Under the pieces are notes generated by a model. It was not told where the DNA came from and searched no databases. It saw only the letters and a program-made list of their open reading frames with translations. Position numbers and translations under genes: made by a program. From positions 15,922 to 23,365 of the forward strand of contig DIAJ01000035.1 of the NCBI GenBank assembly GCA_002415785.1: DNA of 7,444 nt. The letters are read 5' to 3'. Shown piece after piece: positions 1 through 6,862 of the stretch (position 1 is the first letter of the stretch; each line of letters starts with the position of its first letter). Source of the stretch: Flavobacteriales bacterium UBA5081 (GTDB taxonomy: Bacteria; Bacteroidota; Bacteroidia; Flavobacteriales_E; Vicingaceae).

Positions 1-656
1 ATTAAAACTTTAATGGAGTCTGTTGAGCTTAAATTACAGCCGGTTTTTGGTTCTATGATTTCAGCAGCAATTAGGTCATTAGCATAAGGAGACCAGATTT
101 TTACATTGTCTAGGCCAACATAATACCCCCATCCATTGCCATCGTGGTAAGTAAACCGTACCTGGCAATTTGTAGCTGTATAAGCTGAAATGTCGATAAA
201 AACAGAAGGAAAAGTAGAACAGATAGTGTAATTTCCACAATCATCTTGATCTCTTGAGAAAACCCTTTGCCATCGACTGCCATCATAAATGTCCACATAG
301 AAAGAGTCTAGTATACTACCAGGTATTTGTCTAAAATTATAATCAAAGGATAAGTATGTATATAGGGCAGTTGAATTGTCAAAAGTAGGTGTGGTTAATT
401 CAGCTGTGTTGTTATCAGAGATATAACCCAAAACATCATCATCAAAAAATGCCATGGGAGTGCCGTCTATATTTTGATTCCCGCTATGCAAGTTTGCTCC
501 GTCAACTCCAAAAAACCAAAAATGAGAACCACTTACACTATCGTTCGTCCAGTTAAGTGGTAAAGCGGAATTATTAAAATCTTCATTAACATGTTGCTTT
601 TGGCTGTATGCAAGCGTTACTATAAGTTGGAAAGCGACTAAGAGGTAGTTTTTCAT
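1..656 (-). CDS. Secreted choice-of-anchor-J-like surface protein, N-terminal part (runs off left edge)
   Basis: An open frame from ATG at 656 runs without a stop to base 1, giving 218 residues of a longer protein. Residues 1-18 form a signal peptide: K2, a hydrophobic core at 4-16, and a likely cut after AYS before Q19. Residues about 24-188 look like the jelly-roll 'choice-of-anchor J' (MAM-like) domain common in Bacteroidota exoproteins. It opens with EDFNNSALPLNW, is rich in aromatic residues, and closes with GYYVGLDNVKIW. From residue 198 the text AEIIEPKTGCNLSSTDSIKV matches the start of the Ig/CARDB-like repeats that usually follow this domain. By family habit the missing C-terminus would carry a T9SS sorting domain, but that is inference. 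No Shine-Dalgarno sequence precedes the start. The gene is divergent from the RDD gene across 98 bp. The exact role (adhesin, peptidase accessory or other) cannot be read from this part. Confidence 0.8.
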   Translation of the reverse strand, partial: MKNYLLVAFQLIVTLAYSQKQHVNEDFNNSALPLNWTNDSVSGSHFWFFGVDGANLHSGNQNIDGTPMAFFDDDVLGYISDNNTAELTTPTFDNSTALYTYLSFDYNFRQIPGSILDSFYVDIYDGSRWQRVFSRDQDDCGNYTICSTFPSVFIDISAYTATNCQVRFTYHDGNGWGYYVGLDNVKIWSPYANDLIAAEIIEPKTGCNLSSTDSIKVL

Positions 657-707
657 CTTGAAATATTTCTAATGATTAGGAATGTTAAAAATGCTAAAAT
701 AAAAAGA

Positions 708-740
708 TTTGTTCAATTAGACGGAATTCTAGTATATTAG
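708..740 (+). promoter_or_regulatory. Possible Bacteroidota promoter for the RDD gene
   Basis: TTTG at 708-711 lies 21 bases before TATATTAG at 733-740. This resembles the Bacteroidota sigma pattern of TTTG at -33 and TAnnTTTG at -7, with one mismatch in the second box. The predicted 5' leader would be very short, since the ATG is at 755. The region is AT-rich, so a chance match is quite possible. The divergent gene must also have its promoter between 657 and 754, but I see no convincing box for it. Confidence 0.3.
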
Positions 741-754
741 TTGCCAAAAAAGTT

Positions 755-1225
755 ATGGAAATTTTAAACGATGAAAAGAAATACAATTATGGTGGCTTTT
801 GGGTGCGATTTGTTGCTTCGATTATTGACAGCATTGTCATTTACATTATTCACTCCATCTCTGCATTAGTGTTTTTTGGAACAATGTTTCCCATGCCTCA
901 AGATCCTGAAAGTATGCAATTAGAATACTTTTTTAGTGGTCAATATATGGGATACTCAATTTTCTCATTGCTATTGGATGTAGTATACTATGCAGGAATG
1001 CAGAGTTCCTCAAAGCAAGCTACCATTGGTAAAATGGCATTTGATCTAAAAGTTGTTAGAACTGATGGAAGTAGAATTACTTTTTTAAGAGGAGTAGGGC
1101 GTTACTTCTCAAAAATTGTATCTGCTATTATACTGATGATTGGGTATATTATGGCTGCCTTTGATAGCCGTAAGCAAGCATTGCACGATAAAATTGCTGA
1201 TACAATGGTGATTTATGAGAAATAA
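755..1225 (+). CDS. RDD-family integral membrane protein
   Basis: This 156-residue protein has the RDD domain over almost its whole length. It shows GGFWVRF with R18, D25 in the first membrane segment (about 18-43), a second segment near 66-82, then the conserved stretch from GKMAFDLKVV (92-101) through TDG and LRGVGRY. A third segment (about 120-136) is followed by the terminal motif FDSRKQALHDKIADT (136-150). These Arg/Asp positions name the family. RDD proteins are small inner-membrane proteins with about three helices. Some have been linked to ion transport or osmotic and salt tolerance, but most have no known function, and nothing nearby points to a substrate. The ATG at 755 has no Shine-Dalgarno sequence, as is normal in this phylum, and sits just before the conserved domain. 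The next gene starts 67 bases downstream with no terminator seen between them, so readthrough is possible. Confidence 0.88.
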   Translation: MEILNDEKKYNYGGFWVRFVASIIDSIVIYIIHSISALVFFGTMFPMPQDPESMQLEYFFSGQYMGYSIFSLLLDVVYYAGMQSSSKQATIGKMAFDLKVVRTDGSRITFLRGVGRYFSKIVSAIILMIGYIMAAFDSRKQALHDKIADTMVIYEK

Positions 1226-1232
1226 CGCAGGC

Positions 1233-1266
1233 TTTCTTAATAAATCTAAATTTTTCCTTTTCTTTG
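1233..1266 (+). promoter_or_regulatory. Weak candidate promoter for the T9SS-sorted protein gene
   Basis: TTTCTTTG at 1259-1266 matches the Bacteroidota -7 box TAnnTTTG in all but one position. TTTC at 1233-1236 stands at about the right distance (22 bases) for a degenerate -33 box. It would place transcription start near 1273, about 20 bases before the proposed TTG start. Both boxes are imperfect and the region is AT-rich, so this is tentative. Confidence 0.25.
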
Positions 1267-1292
1267 TATGCTAACCTTTAAAAATTAATGTT

Positions 1293-3131
1293 TTGAGAAA
1301 AGTTTACTACTCCATTTTATATACTTTAATTTTCTTATCAAGTACTTTTAATTTAAATGCAAGTCATTTTGCAGGTGGAGAAATTAGTTGGGAATGTGTC
1401 AGTGAGGGCAGGTATGTTTTTAAAATGAACTTAAGGGTTAATTGTTATAATAATATCATAGGTTTTTCAAATGAAACTATCATTATTCGTGGTAATCCTC
1501 GACCTACCGACACAAGTAACAATGTGATTTCATCCATTAGAGTTAAACCCGATTCTAATAAGTGGCAGTTATACAATCAAGGAGATGTAAATCCACGATG
1601 TGAATTCAACTCATCCACTGCGAATAGTTTGAGCTGTTCAAACAATGACATTGGAACATTTCGAAATTACTATTATAAATCCGATACAATTTATTTAAAT
1701 GGGACACCTCCACAAAGTGGATGGAGTTTTACTTTTAAGAGTGCCTGCTGTATGACTGATCGAGAAAACATTACTCAAGGAGCAAGTGGTACGTTGTTTT
1801 TAAAATCTATTATGTATCCTAATAACTCTAATCAGTTAGTAGACAGCTGCTATGACTCTTCTCCTAAATTTGCAGACGCTCCTTGGAGGTTATTTTGTAA
1901 AGGCGACAATGTTAGCTTAGATGTTTCAGCTATTGATACAGATTTTGATTCAATTGTTTACTCCTTCGATTCTGCCTTTATTGATATGAATACTCCTTTC
2001 AATTACTCGGCTGGTTATTCTTATAATAACCCTACCCCGAACAGAAATTTTAATTCTTTAAATACTCCGGCAAGTATAGACCCAAATTCAGGCTTGCTTA
2101 ACTTTAAAGTCAATAGTGGAAGTAGCGGTAATTATCATATAGTTGTAAGTGCAGACTCATATAGAGAAGGAGTGAAAATTGCCTCAGTTAAAAGTAACCA
2201 GCTAATAAGGATAATGGATTGCAATGCGACCAATACTTCGCCAATCACTTTTCTTGGACAAAGTCAAGCAAACAGTCTAGAACTAAATGTTACTGCCGGT
2301 AATTTAGTTACACTACCGATTACAATAAATGATACTGATCTTGTAGGTAGTTCTTTGCAATATGTAAGATCTACTTTTTCTTCTTTACAATTTGCAGATG
2401 ATTATAGCGATACTTCAGCTTGCATTAATCCACCTTGTGCTGTTCTAAAAAACCAAATTCCCACGCTTGATACAATACACAACCAATATGCAATAGAAAG
2501 CTTAGGGGCAGTTTTTACCACCTTTGAGTGGCAAACTGATTGTAACCACATTTTAGATAGTGATAGTGTGGGTGTTTACCATTTCTATTTTCAAAACCAA
2601 GATGATCATTGTTTGATTCCTGCGAAAAGAGATGTTCATTTAAAAGTGGTAGTAAATCCACTTACAGCTAGTGTTATTCAAAACAATAACAATGTTTTAA
2701 GTACTCCAGATCAAGTATCTTCATACCAGTGGTATGATTGCAATGCTGACACCTTAATTAGCGGAGCAGTTTCATCTTCATTTACACCATCATACAACGG
2801 AGACTTCGCTGTAATTTTAAGAAATGCTTCTTGTGTTGATACTTCTGATTGTTACACTTATTTATCGGTTGGACTAGACAGTGTCAATTTTAAAGATAAA
2901 ATAAGTTTTTATCCCAATCCAACAAGGGGAGAACTTAATGTAAAATTCTTAAAAGAAGAAAATTACATAGAGTTAAAGGTGTTGAACATTCATGGGCAGC
3001 TTATTCAAGAGAAAGTATTTACGAATACTAATCACTTAGACTTTAATGTTGCTGCTGAGTCAGGGATTTACTTTATAGAGCTCACAAATAGGGCAGGAGA
3101 GAAAGCAAACTTTAAAGTGATAAAGAATTAA
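1293..3131 (+). CDS. Secreted multi-domain surface protein with C-terminal type A T9SS sorting domain
   Basis: This 612-residue protein has a signal peptide (1-23: R2 and K3, hydrophobic 8-19, cut after LNA). The mature protein begins SHFAGGEISWEC, the opening of a Bacteroidota extracellular module often seen in gliding-associated giant proteins. Further marks of that module are a CC pair (152-153), the calcium-site-like segment IDTDFDSIVY (214-223), a YREGVKIASV strand and a Cys at 310. A second all-beta region covers about 314-455. An Ig-like segment with SYQWYDCN (477-484) and CVDTSDCY follows. Residues about 534-612 are the sorting domain: YPNP (540-543), LNIHGQLI, SGIYFIEL and the final KVIKN. 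Export through the outer membrane by T9SS and surface attachment or release are inferred from that domain. The start is TTG at 1293: the frame has a stop at 1272-1274 and no earlier ATG or GTG, while the next in-frame ATG (residue 45) would remove the signal peptide. The ligand or function is unknown. Confidence 0.85.
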   Translation: MRKVYYSILYTLIFLSSTFNLNASHFAGGEISWECVSEGRYVFKMNLRVNCYNNIIGFSNETIIIRGNPRPTDTSNNVISSIRVKPDSNKWQLYNQGDVNPRCEFNSSTANSLSCSNNDIGTFRNYYYKSDTIYLNGTPPQSGWSFTFKSACCMTDRENITQGASGTLFLKSIMYPNNSNQLVDSCYDSSPKFADAPWRLFCKGDNVSLDVSAIDTDFDSIVYSFDSAFIDMNTPFNYSAGYSYNNPTPNRNFNSLNTPASIDPNSGLLNFKVNSGSSGNYHIVVSADSYREGVKIASVKSNQLIRIMDCNATNTSPITFLGQSQANSLELNVTAGNLVTLPITINDTDLVGSSLQYVRSTFSSLQFADDYSDTSACINPPCAVLKNQIPTLDTIHNQYAIESLGAVFTTFEWQTDCNHILDSDSVGVYHFYFQNQDDHCLIPAKRDVHLKVVVNPLTASVIQNNNNVLSTPDQVSSYQWYDCNADTLISGAVSSSFTPSYNGDFAVILRNASCVDTSDCYTYLSVGLDSVNFKDKISFYPNPTRGELNVKFLKEENYIELKVLNIHGQLIQEKVFTNTNHLDFNVAAESGIYFIELTNRAGEKANFKVIKN

Positions 3132-3154
3132 TTAAGCTGTATTTCAATTTGCAT

Positions 3155-3189
3155 AAAAAAATGCGGCTCTAACTGAACCGCATTTTTTT
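3155..3189. terminator. Bidirectional intrinsic terminator between convergent genes
   Basis: A perfect 12-bp inverted repeat pairs AAAAAAATGCGG (3155-3166) with CCGCATTTTTTT (3178-3189) around an 11-base loop. The G/C-rich inner stem with an A-run on one side and a T-run on the other gives a U-tract on either transcript. It sits 23 bases past the stop of the + gene and 15 bases past the stop of the - gene at 3205, so it can serve both. Confidence 0.9.
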
Positions 3190-3204
3190 ATTGTATTGAT
3201 TAAC

Positions 3205-4455
3205 TTATACTTTTTCTAAAGCCTGTTCAATATCGTAGATGATGTCTTCATGGTGTTCTACACCAATGGAAAGACGAATCATTTTATCTGAAATAGAAAG
3301 TCGATCCCTAAGCTCTTTATCCACATCGGCATGAGTCATGCTCGCCGGATGCTCTGCTAAGCTTTCTGTACTACCTAAGCTAACTGCCAGTTTAATAAGT
3401 TTTAATGCATTTAAACATTTAAAAGCCTCTTTTTCGCCACCTTTTACATCAAAAGAAATCATTGCTCCATTGCTTAAACATTGCTTTTGTTTTACTTTAT
3501 ACTGCTCCCCATCGGCTTCAGTTATATTTCCTAAATAGTAAACCTTTTCCACTTTTGGGTGACTGTTTAAAAAGTCTGCAACGTGTTTGGCGTTTTTAGC
3601 TTGCTTGTCCATTCTCACTTTTAGGGTTTCCAAGCTTCTCATCAATAGCCATCCTGTATTCGGACCGGCCATATTACCCAAGAAAGTACGTAGTGTTTTT
3701 ACTCGTTTCATTAATTCAAATGAGCCTAAGCAAGCACCTGCAATTAAATCGCTATGACCGCCAATGTACTTGGTAGCAGAGTAAAGCACTAAGTCGGCTC
3801 CATGTTTTAACGGATGCTGCCAAAGTGGTCCCATATAAGTGTTGTCTACTGCCAAGTATACTTCTCTTTCTGAAGTAGAAAAATGCTTACAAATCTCTTT
3901 TGTGGCCGCTATGTCTACTAAGTCGTTTGTTGGATTAGCAGGTGTTTCAATGTATATTAAAGCCAGTTTATCTGCTAAACCACTTGCTTGAATGCGCTCA
4001 ACAAGTGCTTCTTTACTTTCGCCAACACTAAACTCTAAGACATGTACTCCAAACTGAGTAAGTATTTTCTTTACAAAATGATCGGTTCCTCCGTAAACAG
4101 GGCTACTACACACCACTAAGTCACCCGGACGTAAAAACTCCAACAAAACAGTTGAAATAGCCGACATTCCGCTTTCAAAAACAGCGCAATCATCAGCTTC
4201 ATCCCACAAGCATAGGCGGTTTTCTAAAATCTCTAAATCCGGATTATTAATTCTGCTGTAAATTAAGCCAAGTTCCTCTCCTTCATTCTTTTCTCTTAAT
4301 CCATAAGCTACTTCAAAAAAAGCTTTTCCTTCTTCAGCATTCTTAAAGACAAAAGTGGATGTTTGAAATATTGGACTCTTAATAGCGCCCTCAGAAAGTT
4401 CCGGTTTATAACCGTATGACATCATTAAACTTTCGGGTTTCATTTTTCTACTCAT
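3205..4455 (-). CDS. PLP-dependent cystathionine gamma-synthase/lyase family enzyme
   Basis: This 416-residue enzyme belongs to the Cys/Met-metabolism PLP family (fold type I), cytoplasmic and normally a tetramer. Visible landmarks are YSR (66-68) for the PLP phosphate, SGMSA (95-99), Y121 stacking on the cofactor ring, ETPANPTN (170-177), D204 for the pyridine nitrogen, and the lysine motif YSATKYIGGHSD with K229 forming the Schiff base. SLGSTESLAEHPASMTH near the C-terminus and R394 for the substrate carboxylate complete the set. It lies within the usual length range, but there is an insertion of roughly 15 residues before YSR compared with E. coli MetB. G123 stands where methionine gamma-lyases carry their typical cysteine, so a classic methionine gamma-lyase is less likely. 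Cystathionine gamma-synthase, gamma-lyase or an O-acyl-homoserine sulfhydrylase-like activity all remain possible. No other sulfur gene is adjacent. The gene has its own likely promoter and ends at a shared terminator, so it is probably monocistronic. Confidence 0.9.
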   Translation of the reverse strand: MSRKMKPESLMMSYGYKPELSEGAIKSPIFQTSTFVFKNAEEGKAFFEVAYGLREKNEGEELGLIYSRINNPDLEILENRLCLWDEADDCAVFESGMSAISTVLLEFLRPGDLVVCSSPVYGGTDHFVKKILTQFGVHVLEFSVGESKEALVERIQASGLADKLALIYIETPANPTNDLVDIAATKEICKHFSTSEREVYLAVDNTYMGPLWQHPLKHGADLVLYSATKYIGGHSDLIAGACLGSFELMKRVKTLRTFLGNMAGPNTGWLLMRSLETLKVRMDKQAKNAKHVADFLNSHPKVEKVYYLGNITEADGEQYKVKQKQCLSNGAMISFDVKGGEKEAFKCLNALKLIKLAVSLGSTESLAEHPASMTHADVDKELRDRLSISDKMIRLSIGVEHHEDIIYDIEQALEKV

Positions 4456-4510
4456 CTGGTTGATTTTATATTGTTTGAGTGATTATATCTTTCAACATAT
4501 ATTACAATTG

Positions 4511-4518
4511 CAAAGGTA
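4511..4518 (-). promoter_or_regulatory. Bacteroidota -7 promoter box for the PLP enzyme gene
   Basis: Read on the minus strand, TACCTTTG is an exact match to the Bacteroidota -7 consensus TAnnTTTG and is followed by CAA. It lies 55 bases before the ATG at 4455, giving a predicted leader of about 48 bases. I could not find a good TTTG -33 box at the expected distance, so the upstream half is weak. It suggests the enzyme gene is transcribed separately from the ABC transporter genes upstream. Confidence 0.5.
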
Positions 4519-4546
4519 GGTAAAGCAAAATGACTAATGCTTGAAT

Positions 4547-5434
4547 TTAATGAACAACTGAAGCGCTTTTGTACTTTCTTTTCAGCTGATTTTGTTGTTT
4601 ATTCAAATAAACAACTCCCCACGCTAGTAGAAAAATTATTCCGGCGACACTAGCCATGGCTCCTGCAATCGAACCATTTATAAAGGCCGCTAAATAGTAG
4701 CCGCCAAAGGCAGACAAAAATGCAAAGACAGCACTGAGCAAAAGCATCTTCTTTAAATCATTGGTGAGCAAGTATGCAGCAGCAGGAGGAACAACCAAAA
4801 AAGCCACGACTAAAATAGCTCCTACTGACTCAAATGAAACTACCGTACTTAAAGAGACAGAGCCCATTAAAGCATAATGATAAAAGGCTACATTAATGCC
4901 TAGCGCTTTGGCAAAATCTTCGTTAAATGTTGTAATAAATAATGCTTTGTAAAAGCGTTGAATAAACAGTAAGACAAAGACCAATAAGGCGGCACTAATC
5001 CATACTGCACGCGGACCGAGATTAAACCCACTATCAGTAATCCATAAATCTAATGGAACGTATGCAATTTCTCCGTAAAGCACACAATCTTGATCTAAGT
5101 CTACTTGATTGGCAAAAACAGAAATAAGGATAATTCCGATAGCAAATAACCAGGTGAATGTTATGCCAATAGAAGCATCTACTTGAAGTTTTGCTTTCTG
5201 GTAAAATAACTCAATTAAAACGGTCGTTAAAACACCGAGAGCGGCTGCCCCAATCAACATTGGTAGTGCTTCACGAGAGGCAGAGAAGAGGTATGCCAAT
5301 ACAATTCCCGGTAGAACAGCATGCGAGATAGCGTCGCCCACCATGGCCATTTTTCTCAATATTAAATAAGCGCCAAGCAAGCTGCAAGATATGGCGATTA
5401 AAGAACCGGTTAATATGATCCAAAATGCTTCCAT
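4547..5434 (-). CDS. Mn/Zn/Fe ABC transporter permease (ABC-3 family, TroD/YtgD-like)
   Basis: This 295-residue protein is almost entirely hydrophobic, with about eight membrane helices. It carries the ABC-3 permease landmarks: GAYLILRKMAMVGDAISHAV with LPG (21-43), the loop VDLDQDCVLYGEI (111-123), FNEDFAKALGI (170-180), SFESVGAILVVAFLVVPPAA (200-219), and a short charged tail from 280. These permeases form the inner-membrane channel that takes manganese, zinc or iron from a binding lipoprotein. Its ATG overlaps the stop of the upstream fusion gene by one base (TAATG, 5432-5436), which implies translational coupling and balanced amounts of the two permeases. The two presumably form a heterodimer with one channel half each. 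The metal cannot be settled from the permease alone. No terminator is seen in the 91 bases after its stop. Confidence 0.92.
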   Translation of the reverse strand: MEAFWIILTGSLIAISCSLLGAYLILRKMAMVGDAISHAVLPGIVLAYLFSASREALPMLIGAAALGVLTTVLIELFYQKAKLQVDASIGITFTWLFAIGIILISVFANQVDLDQDCVLYGEIAYVPLDLWITDSGFNLGPRAVWISAALLVFVLLFIQRFYKALFITTFNEDFAKALGINVAFYHYALMGSVSLSTVVSFESVGAILVVAFLVVPPAAAYLLTNDLKKMLLLSAVFAFLSAFGGYYLAAFINGSIAGAMASVAGIIFLLAWGVVYLNKQQNQLKRKYKSASVVH

Positions 5435-6732
5435 TAGTTATCGTTATAAGGGATTTTACTTTGATGAGGGTCTTTCTCAGGATAAGCTAATTCTTTCTCC
5501 AATTGTTTCTCAATGTCGGCAGTTATAATGTGTTCTATCGCTTCAGCATCATTGTGCACATGATCCGGCTCTAGTTTCAAGCGTTGGTTTAAGTACATCT
5601 CCCAAAGTCGGTGTAAACGAATAATTCGCTTGGCTTCAGATAGTCCACTTTGCGTAATGTACCACAAGTTCTTTTTATTTCTCAAAAGGTTTTTTTTCTT
5701 TAGCTTTAGCAAACCTTTTTTAAGTTCTACTTCAGTAAAGTCTCGGTTCTCTAACAAGATTTCTTGACTTCTTCCAACTTCAAAATCTTCTTTCTTTTCA
5801 CCTAAGTGGTAAAAAAGTTTTAAAATGTTCTCTGTAAGTATTTTATTTTGATTTTCACGACGTGTTTTTAAGCGTGCTAACATTCCTTTTTTTGGAGCGA
5901 ACCAAATCGAAGCAACTGTTAAAAGGGATAAAATCATTACAACCCAAGGGCCTGTTGGCATGTTAGGGGCAATATAGCTAACATAAGAGCCAACAAATGC
6001 AGATATAACGCCAAAGGTAGTGGCTATGAAGAGCATTTTGCCTAATTTGTTGGTCCAAAAGCGTGCTCCTGAAGCCGGAGTAATGAGCAATGCAGCCATT
6101 AAAACAACCCCTACAGCCTGAATGCCAACAGCTACGGCTAAAACGGTAATGGTAGACAAAAGGAATTCTATAAATTTTACAGGTAAACCAATGGTTTGTG
6201 CATAATCCGGGTTAAATGACACAATTTTAAAGGCTTTAAAAAAGAGGAAAATAATTACGACTAAGAAAGAGCCAATACTGCTAAACACCCAAATATCGTC
6301 GGGGGTTAGGGAGGCGGCTTTGCCAAATAAAAAGCTGTCTAAACCCGACTGCGCTCCATTGCCTGATTGTTGAATATGCGTTAATAATAAAATTCCCACA
6401 CCAAAAAATACACTAAGAACAATACCAATGGCTGCATCGCTCTTTAACTTGGTAGTTCTAACGATGCCGTCGATCATAACTATTGACAGCCAGCCACTGA
6501 TTAAAGCACCAACAATTAAAATTAATGGATCTTTTACCCCTGAAATCATAAAGGCAGCAGCTACTCCGGGCAATACTGAGTGAGCAATTGCATCGCCCAC
6601 TAATGCGCGTTTTCGCAAAAATGCAAAACTACCCACCAAAGCAGAACTTGCTCCTAAAATAACGCTCCCTATAACTACATAGCGAACATTCGGATCAGTA
6701 AAACTTAAAAAGTCGAGGGTTTCTTTTAACAT
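5434..6732 (-). CDS. ABC-3 metal permease fused to a C-terminal DtxR/MntR-like domain (YtgCR-type)
   Basis: This 432-residue protein has two parts. Residues 1-280 are an ABC-3 permease: FLRKRALVGDAIAHSVLPG (38-56), KLKSDAAIGIVLS (95-107), SFNPDYAQTIGLP (172-184), QAVGVVLMAALLITPASGARF (205-225). A basic linker (281-297) follows. Residues about 300-432 resemble DtxR/MntR: a winged-helix-like region (300-363), then the dimerisation domain with RLHRLWEMYL (372-381), HVHNDAEAIEHI (391-402) and DPHQSKIP (421-428). By comparison with family knowledge, H374, E378 and H393 match the DtxR ancillary site. E397, E400 and H401 match primary-site ligands, with Glu as in MntR rather than the DtxR Cys. N302 and K305 replace the N-terminal ligands. 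Chlamydial YtgCR has the same fusion, and its regulator half is released by cleavage; whether that happens here is unknown. The ATG at 6732 has no Shine-Dalgarno sequence. DNA binding is inference only, as the helix-turn-helix part is divergent. Confidence 0.9.
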   Translation of the reverse strand: MLKETLDFLSFTDPNVRYVVIGSVILGASSALVGSFAFLRKRALVGDAIAHSVLPGVAAAFMISGVKDPLILIVGALISGWLSIVMIDGIVRTTKLKSDAAIGIVLSVFFGVGILLLTHIQQSGNGAQSGLDSFLFGKAASLTPDDIWVFSSIGSFLVVIIFLFFKAFKIVSFNPDYAQTIGLPVKFIEFLLSTITVLAVAVGIQAVGVVLMAALLITPASGARFWTNKLGKMLFIATTFGVISAFVGSYVSYIAPNMPTGPWVVMILSLLTVASIWFAPKKGMLARLKTRRENQNKILTENILKLFYHLGEKKEDFEVGRSQEILLENRDFTEVELKKGLLKLKKKNLLRNKKNLWYITQSGLSEAKRIIRLHRLWEMYLNQRLKLEPDHVHNDAEAIEHIITADIEKQLEKELAYPEKDPHQSKIPYNDN

Positions 6733-6760
6733 TGAATTATTTTATTTTTCAGCCATCCTT

Positions 6761-6862
6761 TTAACCGCAAAGCTCTCGAAGGTAACTCCAAGGGCGCAAA
6801 GGCTTTTGAATTCTTCTAAATCTTAGAGTGCTCTGAGCATTCTTAGTGTTCTTTGTGGTTAA
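6761..6862. repeat. Degenerate inverted repeat of the AACCGCAAAG...CTTTGTGGTT type
   Basis: The ends TTAACCGCAAAG (6761-6772) and CTTTGTGGTTAA (6851-6862) pair over 12 positions with one G:T-type difference. Inside the left arm a second motif, GGGCGCAAAGG, repeats the CGCAAAG core. The interior holds a small hairpin, TCTAA-ATC-TTAGA. There is no reading frame. The layout resembles an intergenic repeat scattered in Bacteroidota and other genomes (from memory), with runs of CGCAAAG/CACAAAG units facing inverted copies. It lies in the gap between the ATPase and fusion-permease genes. Its function is unknown; mRNA structure or a remnant of a small non-autonomous element are both possible. Confidence 0.6.

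Noticed and set aside
110..298. Minus-strand 62-residue reading frame
   Set aside because: It lies in another frame inside the larger secreted-protein gene (1-656, -), which has a signal peptide and domain features; the small frame has neither.
733..740. Near-palindrome CTAGTATATTAG (729-740) as an operator in the divergent promoter region
   Set aside because: It has two mismatched position pairs and is made of AT-rich sequence where such matches are common; no regulator is known to bind it.
3338..3538. Plus-strand 66-residue reading frame
   Set aside because: It is antisense to the well-conserved C-terminal part of the PLP enzyme and has no recognisable content.
4456..4546. PLP enzyme gene as the last gene of the transporter operon
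   Set aside because: It is on the same strand, but a 91-bp gap with an exact TACCTTTG promoter box and no functional link argue for a separate unit. Readthrough remains possible since no terminator is seen there.
5881..5893. Internal ATG (M284 of the fusion) preceded by AAAGGA as a separate start for the regulator domain
   Set aside because: The purine-rich stretch touches the ATG with no spacing, unsuitable for ribosome binding, and this phylum seldom uses Shine-Dalgarno sequences. An internal start cannot be excluded but is not supported.
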